Assembly: GCA_038501625.1 (NCBI GenBank)
Contig: JAZAYU010000054.1
Span: forward strand, 682,001-746,000
Direction of reading: 5' to 3'
Origin: Corbicula japonica
Lineage: Eukaryota; Mollusca; Bivalvia; Venerida; Cyrenidae
Length of the DNA: 64,000 bases
This document shows, piece after piece, positions 24,031 to 49,901 of the stretch (the first letter of the stretch is position 1; each line of letters begins with the position of its first letter). The notes below the pieces were generated by a model. It made no database searches and was not told the DNA's origin. It saw only the letters and a list, made by a program, of their open reading frames with translations. A program made the translations under genes and the position numbers.

Positions 24031-24424
24031 ATAGTTACTAAAGAATGCGCGTGCGTAAATATGAAAACTGCGTTTCATTCATTAAACATTAAAAAAATTA
24101 GGTAGTTCCGGATCACCCCAACATGGGATATTCCGGATCACTTCCGCCTATCGCCTGAACATTACTTCCCGAGTCCAAAAAATTTAGTCCGGAAAATTTC
24201 TGTTCACTAAAAGTTAACCAAGAATTTTAAAAATAAAAATGGTTCTACTTTAACAATTGCACCATATTCCTTCAAAATGGTAAAAAAGACAGTAAACAAC
24301 ATTCGGAATAAAATAACGATTTAGTTACTATACAATTAATTGCAAGTAAATGTAGAAATCAAGTTTAATTCAACAAGACATAATATTCTGGTAGTTCCGG
24401 ATCACTCATCAAAGTTTATTTTTT
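24031..24424 (+). repeat. 390-bp module inside the array, copy 2
   Basis: Close relative of 23379-23768, with scattered substitutions and small indels. It shares TATCGCCTGAACATTACTTC and the GTAGTTCCGGATCACTCA end. No coding content is seen. Confidence 0.8.
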
Positions 24425-24429
24425 AAAAA

Positions 24430-26692
24430 AAGCTCATCTTACTGCTGTCACTGCTGTTACTGTGGCAGTAAGATTATCTTACTGCTGTCACTGCTGTCAC
24501 TGCGGCAGTGAGATGGTTTTTGTGTTGTTTTGTTACAGTAATATCTAAGAACATCTTACTGCTGTAACTGATCTTACTGCGGCAGTAAGATGATCTTACT
24601 GCTGTCACTGCTGTAACTGCGGCAGTAAGATAATTTTTATATTGTTTTGTTAAATCTAAGAACATCTTACTGCTCTTACTGATCTTACTGCGGCAGTAAG
24701 ATGATCTTACTGCTATAACTGCGGCAGTAAGATGATATTACTGCTGTCACTGATCTTACTGCGGCAGTAAGATGATTTTTTGTGGTTTTAGAACATCTCA
24801 CTGCTTGACTGATCTTACTGCGGCAGTAAGATCATCTTACTGCTGTAACTGATCTTACTGCGGCAGTAAGATGATCTTACTGCTGTCACTGCTGTAACTG
24901 CGGCAGTAAGATAATTTTTATATTGTTTATTTAAATCTAAGAACATCTTACTGCTCTTACTGATCTTACTGCGGCAGTAAGATGATCTTACTGCTGTCAC
25001 TGCTATTACTGCGGAAGTAAGATGATTTTTTGTGGTTTTAGAACATCTCACTGCTGTAACCGATCTTACTGCGGCAGTAAGATCATCTTACTGCTGTAAC
25101 TGATCTTACTGCGGCAGTAAGATGATCTTACTGCTGTCACTGCTGTAACTGCGGCAGTAAGATAATTTTTATATTGTTTTGTGAAATCTAAGAACATCTT
25201 ACTGCTGTAACTGATCTTACTGCGACAGTAGGATGATCTTACTGCTGTAACTGATCTTACTGCGGCAGTAAGATGATTTTTTGTGGTTTTAGAACATCTC
25301 ACTGCTGTAACTGATCTTTCTGCGGCAGTAAGATCATCTTACTGCTGTAACTGATCTTACTGCGGCAGTAAGATGATCTTACTGCTGTCACTGCTGTAAC
25401 TGCGGCAGTAAGATAATTTTTATATTGTTTAGTTAAATCTAAGAACATCTTACCGCTCTTACTGATCTTACTGCGGCAGTAAGATGATCTTACTGCTGTC
25501 ACTGCTGTTACTGCGGCAGTAAGATGATCTTACCGCTGTCACTGATCTTACTGCGGCAGTAAGATGATTTTTTTTGTGGTTTTAGAACATCTCACTGCTG
25601 TAACTGATCTTACTGCGGCAGTAAGATCATCTCACTGCTGAAACTGATCGTACTGCGGCAGTAAGATGATCTTACTGCTGTCACTGCTGTAACTGCGGCA
25701 GTAAGATAATTTTTATATTGTTTTGTTAAATCTAAGAACATCTTACTGCTCTTACTGATCTTACTGCGGCAGTAAGATGATCTTACTGCTGTCACTGCTG
25801 TTACTGTGGCAGTAAGATGATCTTACTGCTGTCACTGCTGTTACTGCGGCAGTTAGATGATCTTACTGCTGTCACTGATCTTACTGCGGCAGTAAGATGA
25901 TTTTTTGTGGTTTTAGAACATCTCACTGCTGTTTCTGATCTTACTGCGGCAGTAAGATCATCTTACTGCTGTAACTGATCTTACTGCGGCAGTAAGATGA
26001 TCTTACTGCTGTCACTGCTGTAACTGCGGCAGTAAGATAATTTTTATATTGTTTAGTTAAATCTAAGAACATCTTACTGCTCTTACTGATCTTACTGCGG
26101 CAGTAAGATCATCTTACTGCTGTAACTGATCTCTCTGCGGCAGTAAGATGATCTTACTGCTGTCACTGCTGTAACTGCGGCAGTAAGATAATTTTTATAT
26201 TGTTTTGTTAAATCTAAGAACATCTTACTGCTCTTACTGATCTTACTGCGGCAGTAAGATGATCTTACTGCTGTCACTGCTATTACTGCGGCAGTAAGAT
26301 GATTTTTTTGTGGTTTTAGAACATCTCACTGCTGTAACTGATTTTACTGCGGCAGTAAGATCATCTTACTGCTGTAACTGATCTTACTGCGGCAGTAAGA
26401 TCATCTTACTGCTGTCACTGCTGTTACTGCCGCAGTCAAAACGATCTTACTGCTGTCACTGCTGTTACTGCCGCAGTCAAAACGATCTTACTGCTGTCAC
26501 TGCTGTTATTGCCGCAGTAAAAACGATCTTACTGCTGTTACTGCTGTTACTGCCGCAGTAAAAACGATCTCACTGCTGTCACTTCTGTTACTGCCGCAGT
26601 AAAAACGATCTTACTGCTGTCACTGCTGTCACTGCGGCAGTAAAAACGATCTTACTGCTGCTACTGCTGTCACTGCTCACTGCTAACTTCAC
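24430..26692 (-). repeat. Satellite array, right arm main part
   Basis: These are the same 251-bp-type higher-order units as 11248-13717, in opposite orientation (TTTTATATTGTTTTGTTAAA spacer, GTGGTTTTAGAACATCTCAC spacer). From 26400 outward the units change to the short CAGTAAAAACGATCTTACTG form, matching the outer zone at 4190-4640 in inverted orientation. Open frames on the minus strand are repeat translations. Confidence 0.9.
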
Positions 26693-26698
26693 GTTCCT

Positions 26699-27251
26699 AT
26701 TCACCCAAAGTTCTAATTGGTCATCATTTGTATACTATTCATGTTACATTGTACAATGTATTCATGTTTCTTCTCTTCCCTATGTAAACAAAGGTTGTTA
26801 AAAGAGCTGTGTTGTCTTGACATCAATTATTAAATGTCTTTTTAATCTTTATTGATTGTTTTCTTCAATGAATCCAATACCAGTTGCTTACACTGCAGGT
26901 CAAAATTAGAACAGTCGTCAATTGCAAGGGAGGTGATTATAAAATTGGAGCGGCTCTAATAAACAAAATGCTTCTGATTAATAAGGTTTTTTTTCCTGCC
27001 GCCGAGGGTTCCTATTAAAACAAAACAAGCAATTTAGAGCAATTTTCAGGTGTCTTGAGCCTTAATTGTATGAACAGCTTTTTGCAAACTTAAGGGCAAC
27101 TCTCGCCAAACTATTCTTAAGACAATTATTACAATATAAACGATTAAATAAAATACTTTGGTTGGCAACTGATCACAAGTTAAGTGTAAAGTAATTGTCA
27201 TTCTAATGAAAAAATACGGACCAAAGTGTCCAATTTGAACTTTGGGTGAAT
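26699..27251. mobile_element. MITE family M1, copy 1
   Basis: The ends TTCACCCAAAGTTCTAATTGG and GAACTTTGGGTGAA are inverted repeats. Internal sequence matches the copy at 46797-47357 in opposite orientation (for example CAATCTTTATTGATTG-type and TTGTCTTGA words). It begins immediately beyond the right terminus of the foldback element. Confidence 0.75.
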
Positions 27252-28330
27252 GTACAGGACCGTGTGTATGGGGACATTACCGAACATGAGTGTAAAGGTA
27301 TGTTAAAATAATGAACCAACGAGCTCTGTGAAAAGAAATGGCTATTCAACTACTGCAACATGTAAACTCTTGTATGATACTATCCATGAGATCTAAAGTG
27401 CTAACAAATTAATTATTCACAAAGAAACGTGGCTTATAACATGATTGAGGCACACAAGACTAAAACATTTGATCTAAAAACACACCACAAACAATTATAA
27501 AAATTGAAAACCTGGTTACCGCCTTGGAACGGTCAGTGGTAAAGCATATTGCCACTGGGGATAAATAAGGTTCTAGGCTCACCAACCTCACACCTGGTCC
27601 TTAAAGTGTGTTCGTTTTTTTTATATTAGATTAGATAAAAATAGAACTTTGATGGTCACCGAACAAAACAAATATGAAAATACTGCAGGCTCGGTTTGAT
27701 TGTGTCGTTTCGTGGACCCTAATAGAAATGCATATTACTTTCCTCGCTGCCTCGCCGCGGGCAGCGGGTTGAGCGCAACACGATATTTACACATTGTAAA
27801 CGATCCCAAACGATGGTTTACATATGCCCGTTTACATGTGGAACCTTTCATCACAGTAATTTGAGATAAATCCCATTCGATGATCTGCAGCGTTATTATG
27901 TTTAAAAATCCATTCTTTTATTTGGTCCCCAGATATAAGTATGTGTTTACCCTAAGCAGAAAACAGTAACAGATATACGCAAAAGGCAAAATTAAAAAGC
28001 AAGAGGTATATCCTATGGTTGATAAAACAATATCCAATGCTGGCTGGGGAATTGCAACCGCCCGTATTAAATATACCAAAATATAATAACGGAACGTCAA
28101 ATACTGGTGACCCTTGACGTTACATGAAAAAATACGTTAAATTCTGTCTTTTTGACGCTATCATTCGCAGCGCAGAAAATGAAATTTATCAAGTACCCGG
28201 GGCTAGATTGCACTTTAGCGGGCGCAGGTCGGCCATGTTGGTGTTTACAATGTCAGCCAATTTAAATCTCCTGTCAAACTCCTGTCGGCGTTTGAGCGAT
28301 AAAAAGCAGGGCTGTGGGGGCGGCAGCCCC
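27252..28330. other. Intergenic with dispersed repeats R2 and R3
   Basis: An R2 copy at about 27510-27610 carries GGTTACCGCCTTGGAACGG and AAGGTTCTAGGCTCACCAACC. An R3 copy at about 27645-27880 carries GTCACCGAACAAAACAAATATG. No gene is supported. Confidence 0.55.
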
Positions 28331-29890
28331 CATAAAAAACAAGAGGTGTTTGTCAAACACAAATGCCCCCCCTGACGTGCAAGTGATATCTATTAGCATT
28401 GAATTTAAATTTTTGGAAATTTAGAGACTTTTGTAAGCTTTAGCAATGAAGGGTACCAGTCATGAAAGCAATTTACAAGACGGTGGAACTCCTATATATC
28501 AACAACCAGGTCATCCAATGAGAGGATTACATTTACCTCGACAAACATAAGCGCGTGTAGATTAACCTAGTCTAACACAAAGGATTTTATTGTAATTTAA
28601 ATCAAATATTCGCTATTGGCGGAGATATAGTAGCTCTAGTGTTATGTCAATTCCGGTAATGTGCAGGCTTTAGTGACCATCCATACGAAACCAAAGCATT
28701 TAATAAACACAAGTGAGTGATAATCAGTGCCTATTTATGACACGGCATATATTGAAATAGTTTAAAATTAATGTTATGGATCATTAATATATATCTTTAC
28801 TTGAAATTGTCATGGGGAAAAATAATCACAACTTTACACTGAGAAGTATTTTATTTTATTATACAAATAAACATAAAAACGTTGTCTTGTTATTGATCGA
28901 ACAAGGTTTTTTGTTGTCAAGGCCACCGTGACCTTGACTTTTGACCTACTGACCCCAAAACCAATAGGGGTCTTCTACTGGTCACGACCAACTTCCACAC
29001 CAAATATGAGGTCTGTATCACAAAGCGTTGTCTAGTTATTGATCGGACAACGTTTTTGTATGCAAAGACCACTGTGACCTTGACCTTTGACGTACTGATC
29101 CTAAAATCAATAGGGTTCTTCTATTGGTCATGACCAACCTCCACACCAAATATGAGGACTGTATCACAAAGCGTTGTCTAGTTATTGATCGGACAAGGTT
29201 TTTGTGGTCAAGGCCACTGTGACCTTGACCTTTGACCTACTGACCCCAAAATCAATAGGGGTCTTCTACTGGTCATGACCAACCTCCACACCAAATATGA
29301 GGACTGTATCACAAAGCGTTGTCTAGTTATTGATCGGACAACGTTTTTGTGGTCAAGGCCACTGTGACCTTGACCTTTGACCTACTGACCCCAAAATCAA
29401 TAGGGGTCTTCTACTGGTCATGACCAACCTCCACACCAAATATGAGGACTGTATCACAAAGCGTTGTCTAGTTATTGATCGGACAAGGTTTTTGTGTTCA
29501 AGGCCACTGTGACCTTGACCTTTGACCTACTGACCCCAAAATCAATAGAGGTCTTCTACTGGTCATGACCAACCTCCACACCAAATATGAGGACTGTATC
29601 ACAAAGCGTTGTCTAGTTATTGATCGGACAAGGTTTTTGTGGTCAAGGCCACTGTGACCTTGACCTTTGACCTACTGACCCCAAAATCAATAGGGGTCTT
29701 CTACTGGTCATGACCAACCTCCACACCAAATATGAGGACTGTATCACAAAGCGTTGTCTAGTTATTGATCGGACAAGATGTGGTCTACGGACCGACCGAC
29801 ATACCGACCGACATACCTACCGACATACCGACCGACCGACCGACATGTGCAAAGCAATATACCCCCGCTTCTTCGAAGGGGGGCATAACA
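28331..29890. mobile_element. Bivalve-type non-autonomous element with internal tandem units
   Basis: The left end has the small hairpin AGGTGTTTGTCAAACACAAA followed by TGCCCCCC. The right end reads ACCCCCGCTTCTTCGAAGGGG then GGCATAAC after an ACCGACCGACATA simple repeat. The ends share inverted ATGCCCCCC. Six tandem 145-bp units sit inside. I recognise this arrangement as a dispersed bivalve repeat, from memory. No coding content. Confidence 0.6.
28905..29780 (+). repeat. 145-bp tandem repeat with nuclear-receptor half-sites, 6 copies
   Basis: The word AGGCCACTGTGACC (or a close variant) starts at 28920, 29066, 29211, 29356, 29501 and 29646, giving spacings of 146, 145, 145, 145 and 145. 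Each unit contains TGACCTTGACCTTTGACCT, the reverse complement of AGGTCAAAGGTCAAGGTCA. This holds a DR1 and an extended TCAAGGTCA half-site, motifs known for RXR-type, ERR and NR5A receptors. Units 3-6 are almost identical. Confidence 0.9.
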
Positions 29891-31491
29891 ATTACTAGAC
29901 TCAGTCACGTGAATATTCGCGTAAATTAGCGCCCGCTAAAGTGCAGTACTCCCGTACACGGACATTGTGAATATTTCGTATGTTAGATACGGGTTTGAAA
30001 CAAATATTGATGTGACATTTTAAATTAACGACCGGTCTATGTTTTTGTTGGAAAATACGGTTTTGCATAAGTTTAACGTCTACAATTATTTTGCGTTTTA
30101 GTTTATCACGTCTTAAGTATTCGCGTTTGTGTCCCTTTCATATAATATTTGTTTTTATTCGGGTACATTCTTTCTTCAACCTTCTTTCTGTAGAGATTTC
30201 AATTTATTTTCACGGCGATGTTCTTTTTTTCTTTCTACTATTCCATATTTTAATATTTTCTTTAAATTTATGTGACGTACTAGGCCGTTAATCTATGGGA
30301 AAGGAAATAGGATAAAACTAAAAATACCTTAAAAATGAAAGTTTCTTGTCTTAATATTATACCTTATCAAGAAATTTTAAGTGACTGCAAAATATTCAAG
30401 TATGTTGATTTATTTAAAAGCATTTAACGGATTCGTATATATACTAACGTCAACTTTTATGCTTACTTTAACGTCGAGGGACATTGAGTGTGGACAATTT
30501 ATTTTGCTTAATAGAAAATACCCAAGCATGAAAGTACAATCATTTATATATCAAAATAATCGCAAGGAAAAGTGTATTTTTATTGGCAAATTACTTCTAA
30601 AATACAACACATGATTTTTCAATAAAGGAACAACGTTTAGTTATCTGTATACAAATATCATGCAGTTTTCTTATTTGGGGACATTTGAAAGGACAAACAA
30701 TTTTACGAATTACGGAATAATGTAAATGACTTTCTAAAAAATCAGTGAATTTCACAAACAAGATGAAAAGTGTATTTTTATGGCAAAAATGTAAGCTTGA
30801 ATGACAAAAAGTTTTATGTCAACTATATTATCAAAAACTGTACTAAAATATTTTATCGCGCACGGGACAAATTCCCTTCATTCAAATTTTCGTTTATTCG
30901 CTCGTAAATAATTCTTTAATTCCCAAACAATTTTGACAGAAATATGCGCCAATGATGTCACATCAACGTTGCAGTCGACATGTGTAAAATCCCCTGTCTT
31001 TTAACGCCCCACTGACGCATCATTAGAGAAGGATGGCTGCAAATGTAACATGGGACATTTGAATTTTGTCATGTCAGTATGAATATCGACGACTCGTTTT
31101 ACGTACAAAATATCATTTTTAAAAGAATGTTTGCACTATTAAAACCCGCAATCATAGACGTTTATTTTTATATATAACATTAACGTTTTCAAATATTTTG
31201 ATTTCTGTGGCATAAGAATTGAACAGCCTAATCCGTATGTTTTATGAGGAATTACGAGCATTTGACGTATTTTAGAAGTACTTTAAACATACACATAAAT
31301 CGTGCCCAATGACCTTCCAGGGGCATAACTGAGAAGAGCTATTGTCAAACTACGCCATGAGTATTCACTTTAAGATGATAATAAATAGCAAAGTAGAAAC
31401 TTTCTATTGACTGTCAGAATATTTAAACTTTAGATAAAATGAATGTTAAAAAATATTATTATGATACAAAAATATGCATTTAAATATTGTT
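29891..31491. other. Intergenic, 3' of the SRCR gene
   Basis: No gene is recognised. Short frames with hydrophobic composition (for example 30091-30291) are AT-rich by chance. Any 3' untranslated region of the minus-strand gene would start at 31491 and run downward. Confidence 0.5.
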
Positions 31492-45407
<13,916 letters not shown>

Positions 45408-46796
45408 CTGTAAAAGAATGCGTTTAATAACCAAAACGGATCTTCTTAGTTTTTTGGGATTCACATATTGAGTTTGAATATTGATATAGCTTGTAAATAA
45501 ATAAGAGGTTCAGTTTAATTATCCGATCAGATCTGCATTGTTCCACAAAGACAATGTACATTTTTATTTGTTTGGTTTAAATATATTTTTATTTGTATTC
45601 TTTTTTAAGTCTTTTAAGGTACAAACCTGAATAAATGGACATGTTTTTGAAAATTAAAGCTAGACATCTAAGGAAATATACATCAGCAATGTTAAATATC
45701 ATCATAATTAAAACTTCATTTAAGCAGCATACAGAGAATATTAGAAATATATTGGAATGAATAAATAATACAATTAAAATAAAATTATAATATAAAATGT
45801 GTGTATAACTAAGCACTTGATGTAATACGTTATCATTAAGTAGACTCGTTAATGAGAAGTAAAATAAAAATATAGTTTATCAGCAAACATTATTAAACTT
45901 TGATCAGTTGATATCATCATGTAGCTTTCATGGGAATTATTATTTTGAAAATATTGAACTCGCCCATTGTTTATAAAACAGAGTTTCACGTGACTGTCTA
46001 CTTATACACAACCAATGATTCATTTTGAAGTTTATAAAACGTGTTTTCTACCTTGTGAAATTGTTCTTCATGTGCAGTGACATAATTTAAGTACATAACA
46101 TTATCAGTCCGATTGTACAAGACTAGAGCACTTAGTCCACTGACTAACCCATGATAATTAAAGTAGAAAATAAAAGTGCTTAATATAATCTAGACAGTAT
46201 TGTTATAATTGGTTAACAATGTGTCATGTTGAGGGGGGTACCATGGAATAAAAGAAGTACAAGCTAGTAATATCGAAAATATTATAACTGACTGTTTAAA
46301 CATACAACCTGGTGTACTGCAGGGGACAAATTCCAAAATGAGCCCCGACAGTCACCGAATACCACACATGTGAAGATATTGCAGACTCAATATCATTAAG
46401 TCATTTGCACGATCATCGTGAACACACAAAAATGAAATACGCAAATCAGTAATGACCAGATCCAGAAAAAAATCTGCCCACTAAACGTAACGAGGAAAAA
46501 GATAATGGGTGTGCAATTTCTGTTCACGTCGTCTTGCTCATTTTTCAGTTTAAGCCGTTACTGCCATATGTGGTACTCATGGGAAGTCACAAAAAAGATA
46601 GGTAACGAACTTTTAAGTATAATGAAATCACCTAGCCCATTGAAAAAAAAAAACGATAAAGGCGGCGATTAGTTATTGTCCCGACGAGTCACTCCGTACG
46701 AGAAGCAGCCGTGCATGTGTATGTTGACGACTTCGTAAAATAATGATTTTATTGTCACAATACGCGCATTCGTCTCAGTGTGTATACATGTAAGTA
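45408..46796. other. Region 5' of the SRCR gene, no gene recognised
   Basis: The missing 5' exon and promoter of the IgGFc/SRCR gene should lie here or beyond. An R3-like fragment is at about 46340-46420. Very AT-rich; nothing else is supported. Confidence 0.45.
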
Positions 46797-47357
46797 CACT
46801 CAACAAAAGTTCTAACTGGTCACTTTTTGTCCGCAATTTTTTATTAGAAACACATTGAATTCACTCTTTATTTATGATCATATGCCAACAACAATCATCA
46901 ATTTAAGCTTTAATCTTGTAATAATTGACTTTGGAACAGTTTGGCAAGAGTTATCTTTAATTTTGCTAAAAATGCATTTCTTTTATGAAAAGGTCAAACA
47001 AACATAAATTTGCTCTTTATTCCTTGTTTTGTTTTAAAAGGACCTCTCGTTATTTGGAAAAACATAAAACATAATTTATCAATAGCACATTTGTTTAAAT
47101 AAACCCCTTTCAAAGAATCCAATTTTAAAATTACCTCCCTTTCAATTAAAGACTGTTCTAATTTTGACCCTGCGGTGTAAGTAAATAGTATTGGATTTAT
47201 TTAAGAAAACAATCAATAAAGATTAAAAAAGAATTAGTTAATTGATTTCAAGACAAAACAGTTTTTTCCACAACCTCTCTTGACGTAGGGAAGAAACGAA
47301 ACTAGCATACATTGTAAACATATACACTTAATGACCAATTAGAACTTTGGTTGAGTG
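46797..47357. mobile_element. MITE family M1, copy 2 (mariner-like ends)
   Basis: The inverted ends CACTCAACAAAAGTTCTAAC and its partner ending TTTGGTTGAGTG are flanked on both sides by TA, the usual Tc1/mariner target. The internal sequence matches 26699-27251 in opposite orientation. No transposase. Confidence 0.8.
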
Positions 47358-49901
47358 TAGATAGGATACCCCATCATTTTCTTACGAAAGTTACTTCTTT
47401 GATTTTATGTGTATACATGTACATGCACTGACAAGTAGCCAAGTCCGGCGTGTGGCTAATACTGTACAAAGGCAACTTACATATATTCGTTATTAAGAAA
47501 ACTTGGCAAGAAAGTTTGTGATTGATCCTACAATCGGGTTTAAACTTTACCAGGTCAAAATCAGTTTTTACTAGCTACAACAGGTTGTCTTGCTATATTT
47601 TCGCATTGTTCTTATACATCTATTATGCAAATCACTATTTTATTTGTAAATATAAGCTATTATTTTAACAGAACAGCTTCGAGATTCGTAACAACATATG
47701 TTGTTGTTGTTTTTTCAAATTGAAATGAAAAATCTTCCGATTCGGTAGGAAACAAATGAATTAATTCTACCAATTATTTGTAAAATGATTACAAAAATAT
47801 CGTTACTTGTAAAATATACAAAATAAAAAGCAAATTAATAGCAATTATTACCTTCATCTTTATAATCCGTTGAGCATATTACAAATAATACAAAACAATT
47901 GTTACAAGTATATGAATGTAATGACATAAAACATGGACTGATAACGGTATAACAAAAACCTTATCTTACAGCTAGTGTTATACTGCACCAATGCAGAGAG
48001 TGCACAGTGACATATTCATATAAGATAAGTATATAATTTAGGTAAAAATGAAGTTAACAAAGTAAAAACACATCATTTAGAAAAAAACAACAGAGTTTCA
48101 GTATAAAAAATAAGAAGCAATAATAAAGAATATCATTTATTTATAAAAACATAACCAGTTTACAACAAAAACATCGAGAAACAGAGAGCACTTTCTCGGT
48201 AAGGTAATTTGCAAAATGTATTTTCCTTAAACAAACCAGCTCTATGTTGCACCAACATCAAATGTGTTTCGCAATAACCACATACTAGTTGTCTTGGTAA
48301 TTATCTTCAAACCAATAGACTAACATGCAAAACATTTTCATACAAAATCCATACAGTAGCGAAGACATTTACCTGCAGTGCGACTACTTTATTTTCAAGA
48401 GAGTTAAAACATTAAATTAAAGTGGACCACATTTAACTTTTAAACCATTGCCAACTCAGTACAATCAGTGGTCGGTTTTAAGGAGGCACTAAATTTAAGC
48501 TAATCAGCCACAGTCCATAAAAATGAAATATGCATATCAGGAATCGCCACACTCACAAAACACAGCCTCTCAACGCAATAAAATGAAGAGAGGAAAGGAG
48601 AGCATGTTTGTTACAAGTATGTCAGATCAAATTCAAATAAGTCACAAACAATTATGGAAAAAGAGAACCCTTGGGGTTACCGCCTTAAAACGGTCAGTGT
48701 CAAATCAAATTGCCACTGTGGGTTGAAACAAGGTTCTAGGGTGCACAAACCTCACACTTGCCTCAACAGGTTTTCGTATCACTAAACTAGTACGAGTTGT
48801 CTTGGTGAAATAACTACAACCCACCCATCAGCTCAACAATGTTGATGCAGAGGCACACAAACATATAAGACATAAGACGCTAATAGCATTGAAAAGCCAA
48901 AGGGCGGGTACTCAATGATCTTATCGAGACCAGAGTATGTGGAATCAAATCAGCAAGAGCACGATGACAGAGATTAAAGAAAAAAATCGAGCTTCTATGT
49001 CCTTTCTATGTTCTTTAAAAAAAGATTTCCCTATTAACCTTTACAAACTTTTTAACCTCTGCCACCGTCGTGCAACCAAAGAGGTAAGCATAATGATCAA
49101 CTGTAGATGGGTTAATCTCCAGGCTTGCGCTCTGTTGGTAACCTTTATTTTTGAATTTACAGATGTTTTATACGAATAACCAGGAGAAATTAACATTGCC
49201 TTTAATTTTCTAAAGCTTGTAAATGAAATCTCCATTAAAAATGGCTTCGAAATACCTTGTTACAATACTGATTTTAAACAGCACCTGTATTTCTGAATTA
49301 AATCTGGATATCGGCGATAAAACTGGCAAAAGGTTTTCCCCTATTTGTGATACTGATAACCCTGTTTTTTAAATTTTTTGTTCTGTATATTACGTTCTTT
49401 GAAATTATTAATATCATTGCAACCTCTAGAAAAGGGAACTAGCTGTGCGATACACTTAACCAATTTTCTAACTACACCGATAATATTTTTTTAAATATCT
49501 CAGCAAGGATTCGGGATATACACTTCAAACTTGAAATATAATAAGATCACATCATTTTCACTTTAAATGTTTGTATGAAAAAAATATTCAATTATCTTCG
49601 CGCGTTTAGAAACCACTGACATTTAATCAAGGTAAGGGTAACAACCAAAACAATTCTCCGTAAACGAAAATTCGATTCTCATTGTTTAAATGTGGATTTT
49701 TAAGTAATTTTGAACAATTTTATGCAATTCTCTAATAATGCGATTGTTTCGGTGTTACACGGTAAGATTTTTTTAGCAGTTTTTGTTGTTGTCAGTATAT
49801 CCTCTTTACAAAAGCTACAGTCAATTTTGTGACTTTTGGTTTTGCTCTCACCTCGATTTGTCATTGGTTTAAGAACGCATGAAGGGATTTCAATGGGAAT
49901 T
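47358..49901. repeat. Intergenic with R2 repeat copies
   Basis: R2-related sequence occurs at about 48230-48330 and 48640-48935 (GGTTACCGCCTTAAAACGG, AAGGTTCTAGGGTGCACAAA, GAGTTGTCTTGGTGAAATAA). No gene is supported; short frames at 48523 and 48937 overlap the repeats. Confidence 0.55.

Larger units (their letters stand above)
4124..26692. mobile_element. Candidate giant foldback element (about 22.6 kb)
   Basis: The left end begins GTGAAGTTAGCAGTAAGCAG at 4124. The right end, read on the minus strand from 26692, begins GTGAAGTTAGCAGTGAGCAG. From each end inward there is first an outer zone of GATCGTTTTTACTGCGGCAG units, then a zone of about 251-bp higher-order units, all in inverted orientation between the two sides. 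The left arm is 4124-5282 plus 11248-13717, interrupted by a later transposon. The right arm is about 22320-26692. The 8.6-kb centre (13718-22319) has no recognisable transposase. No target-site duplication was found, so two independent arrays remain possible. Confidence 0.55.

Noticed and set aside
4124..26692. CRISPR array
   Set aside because: The repeats are contiguous palindromic satellites without unique spacers, in a genome with introns.
28905..29780. Coding frames in the 145-bp array
   Set aside because: The frame at 29710-29898 runs through the tandem unit and the ACCGACCGACATA simple repeat. There is no domain.
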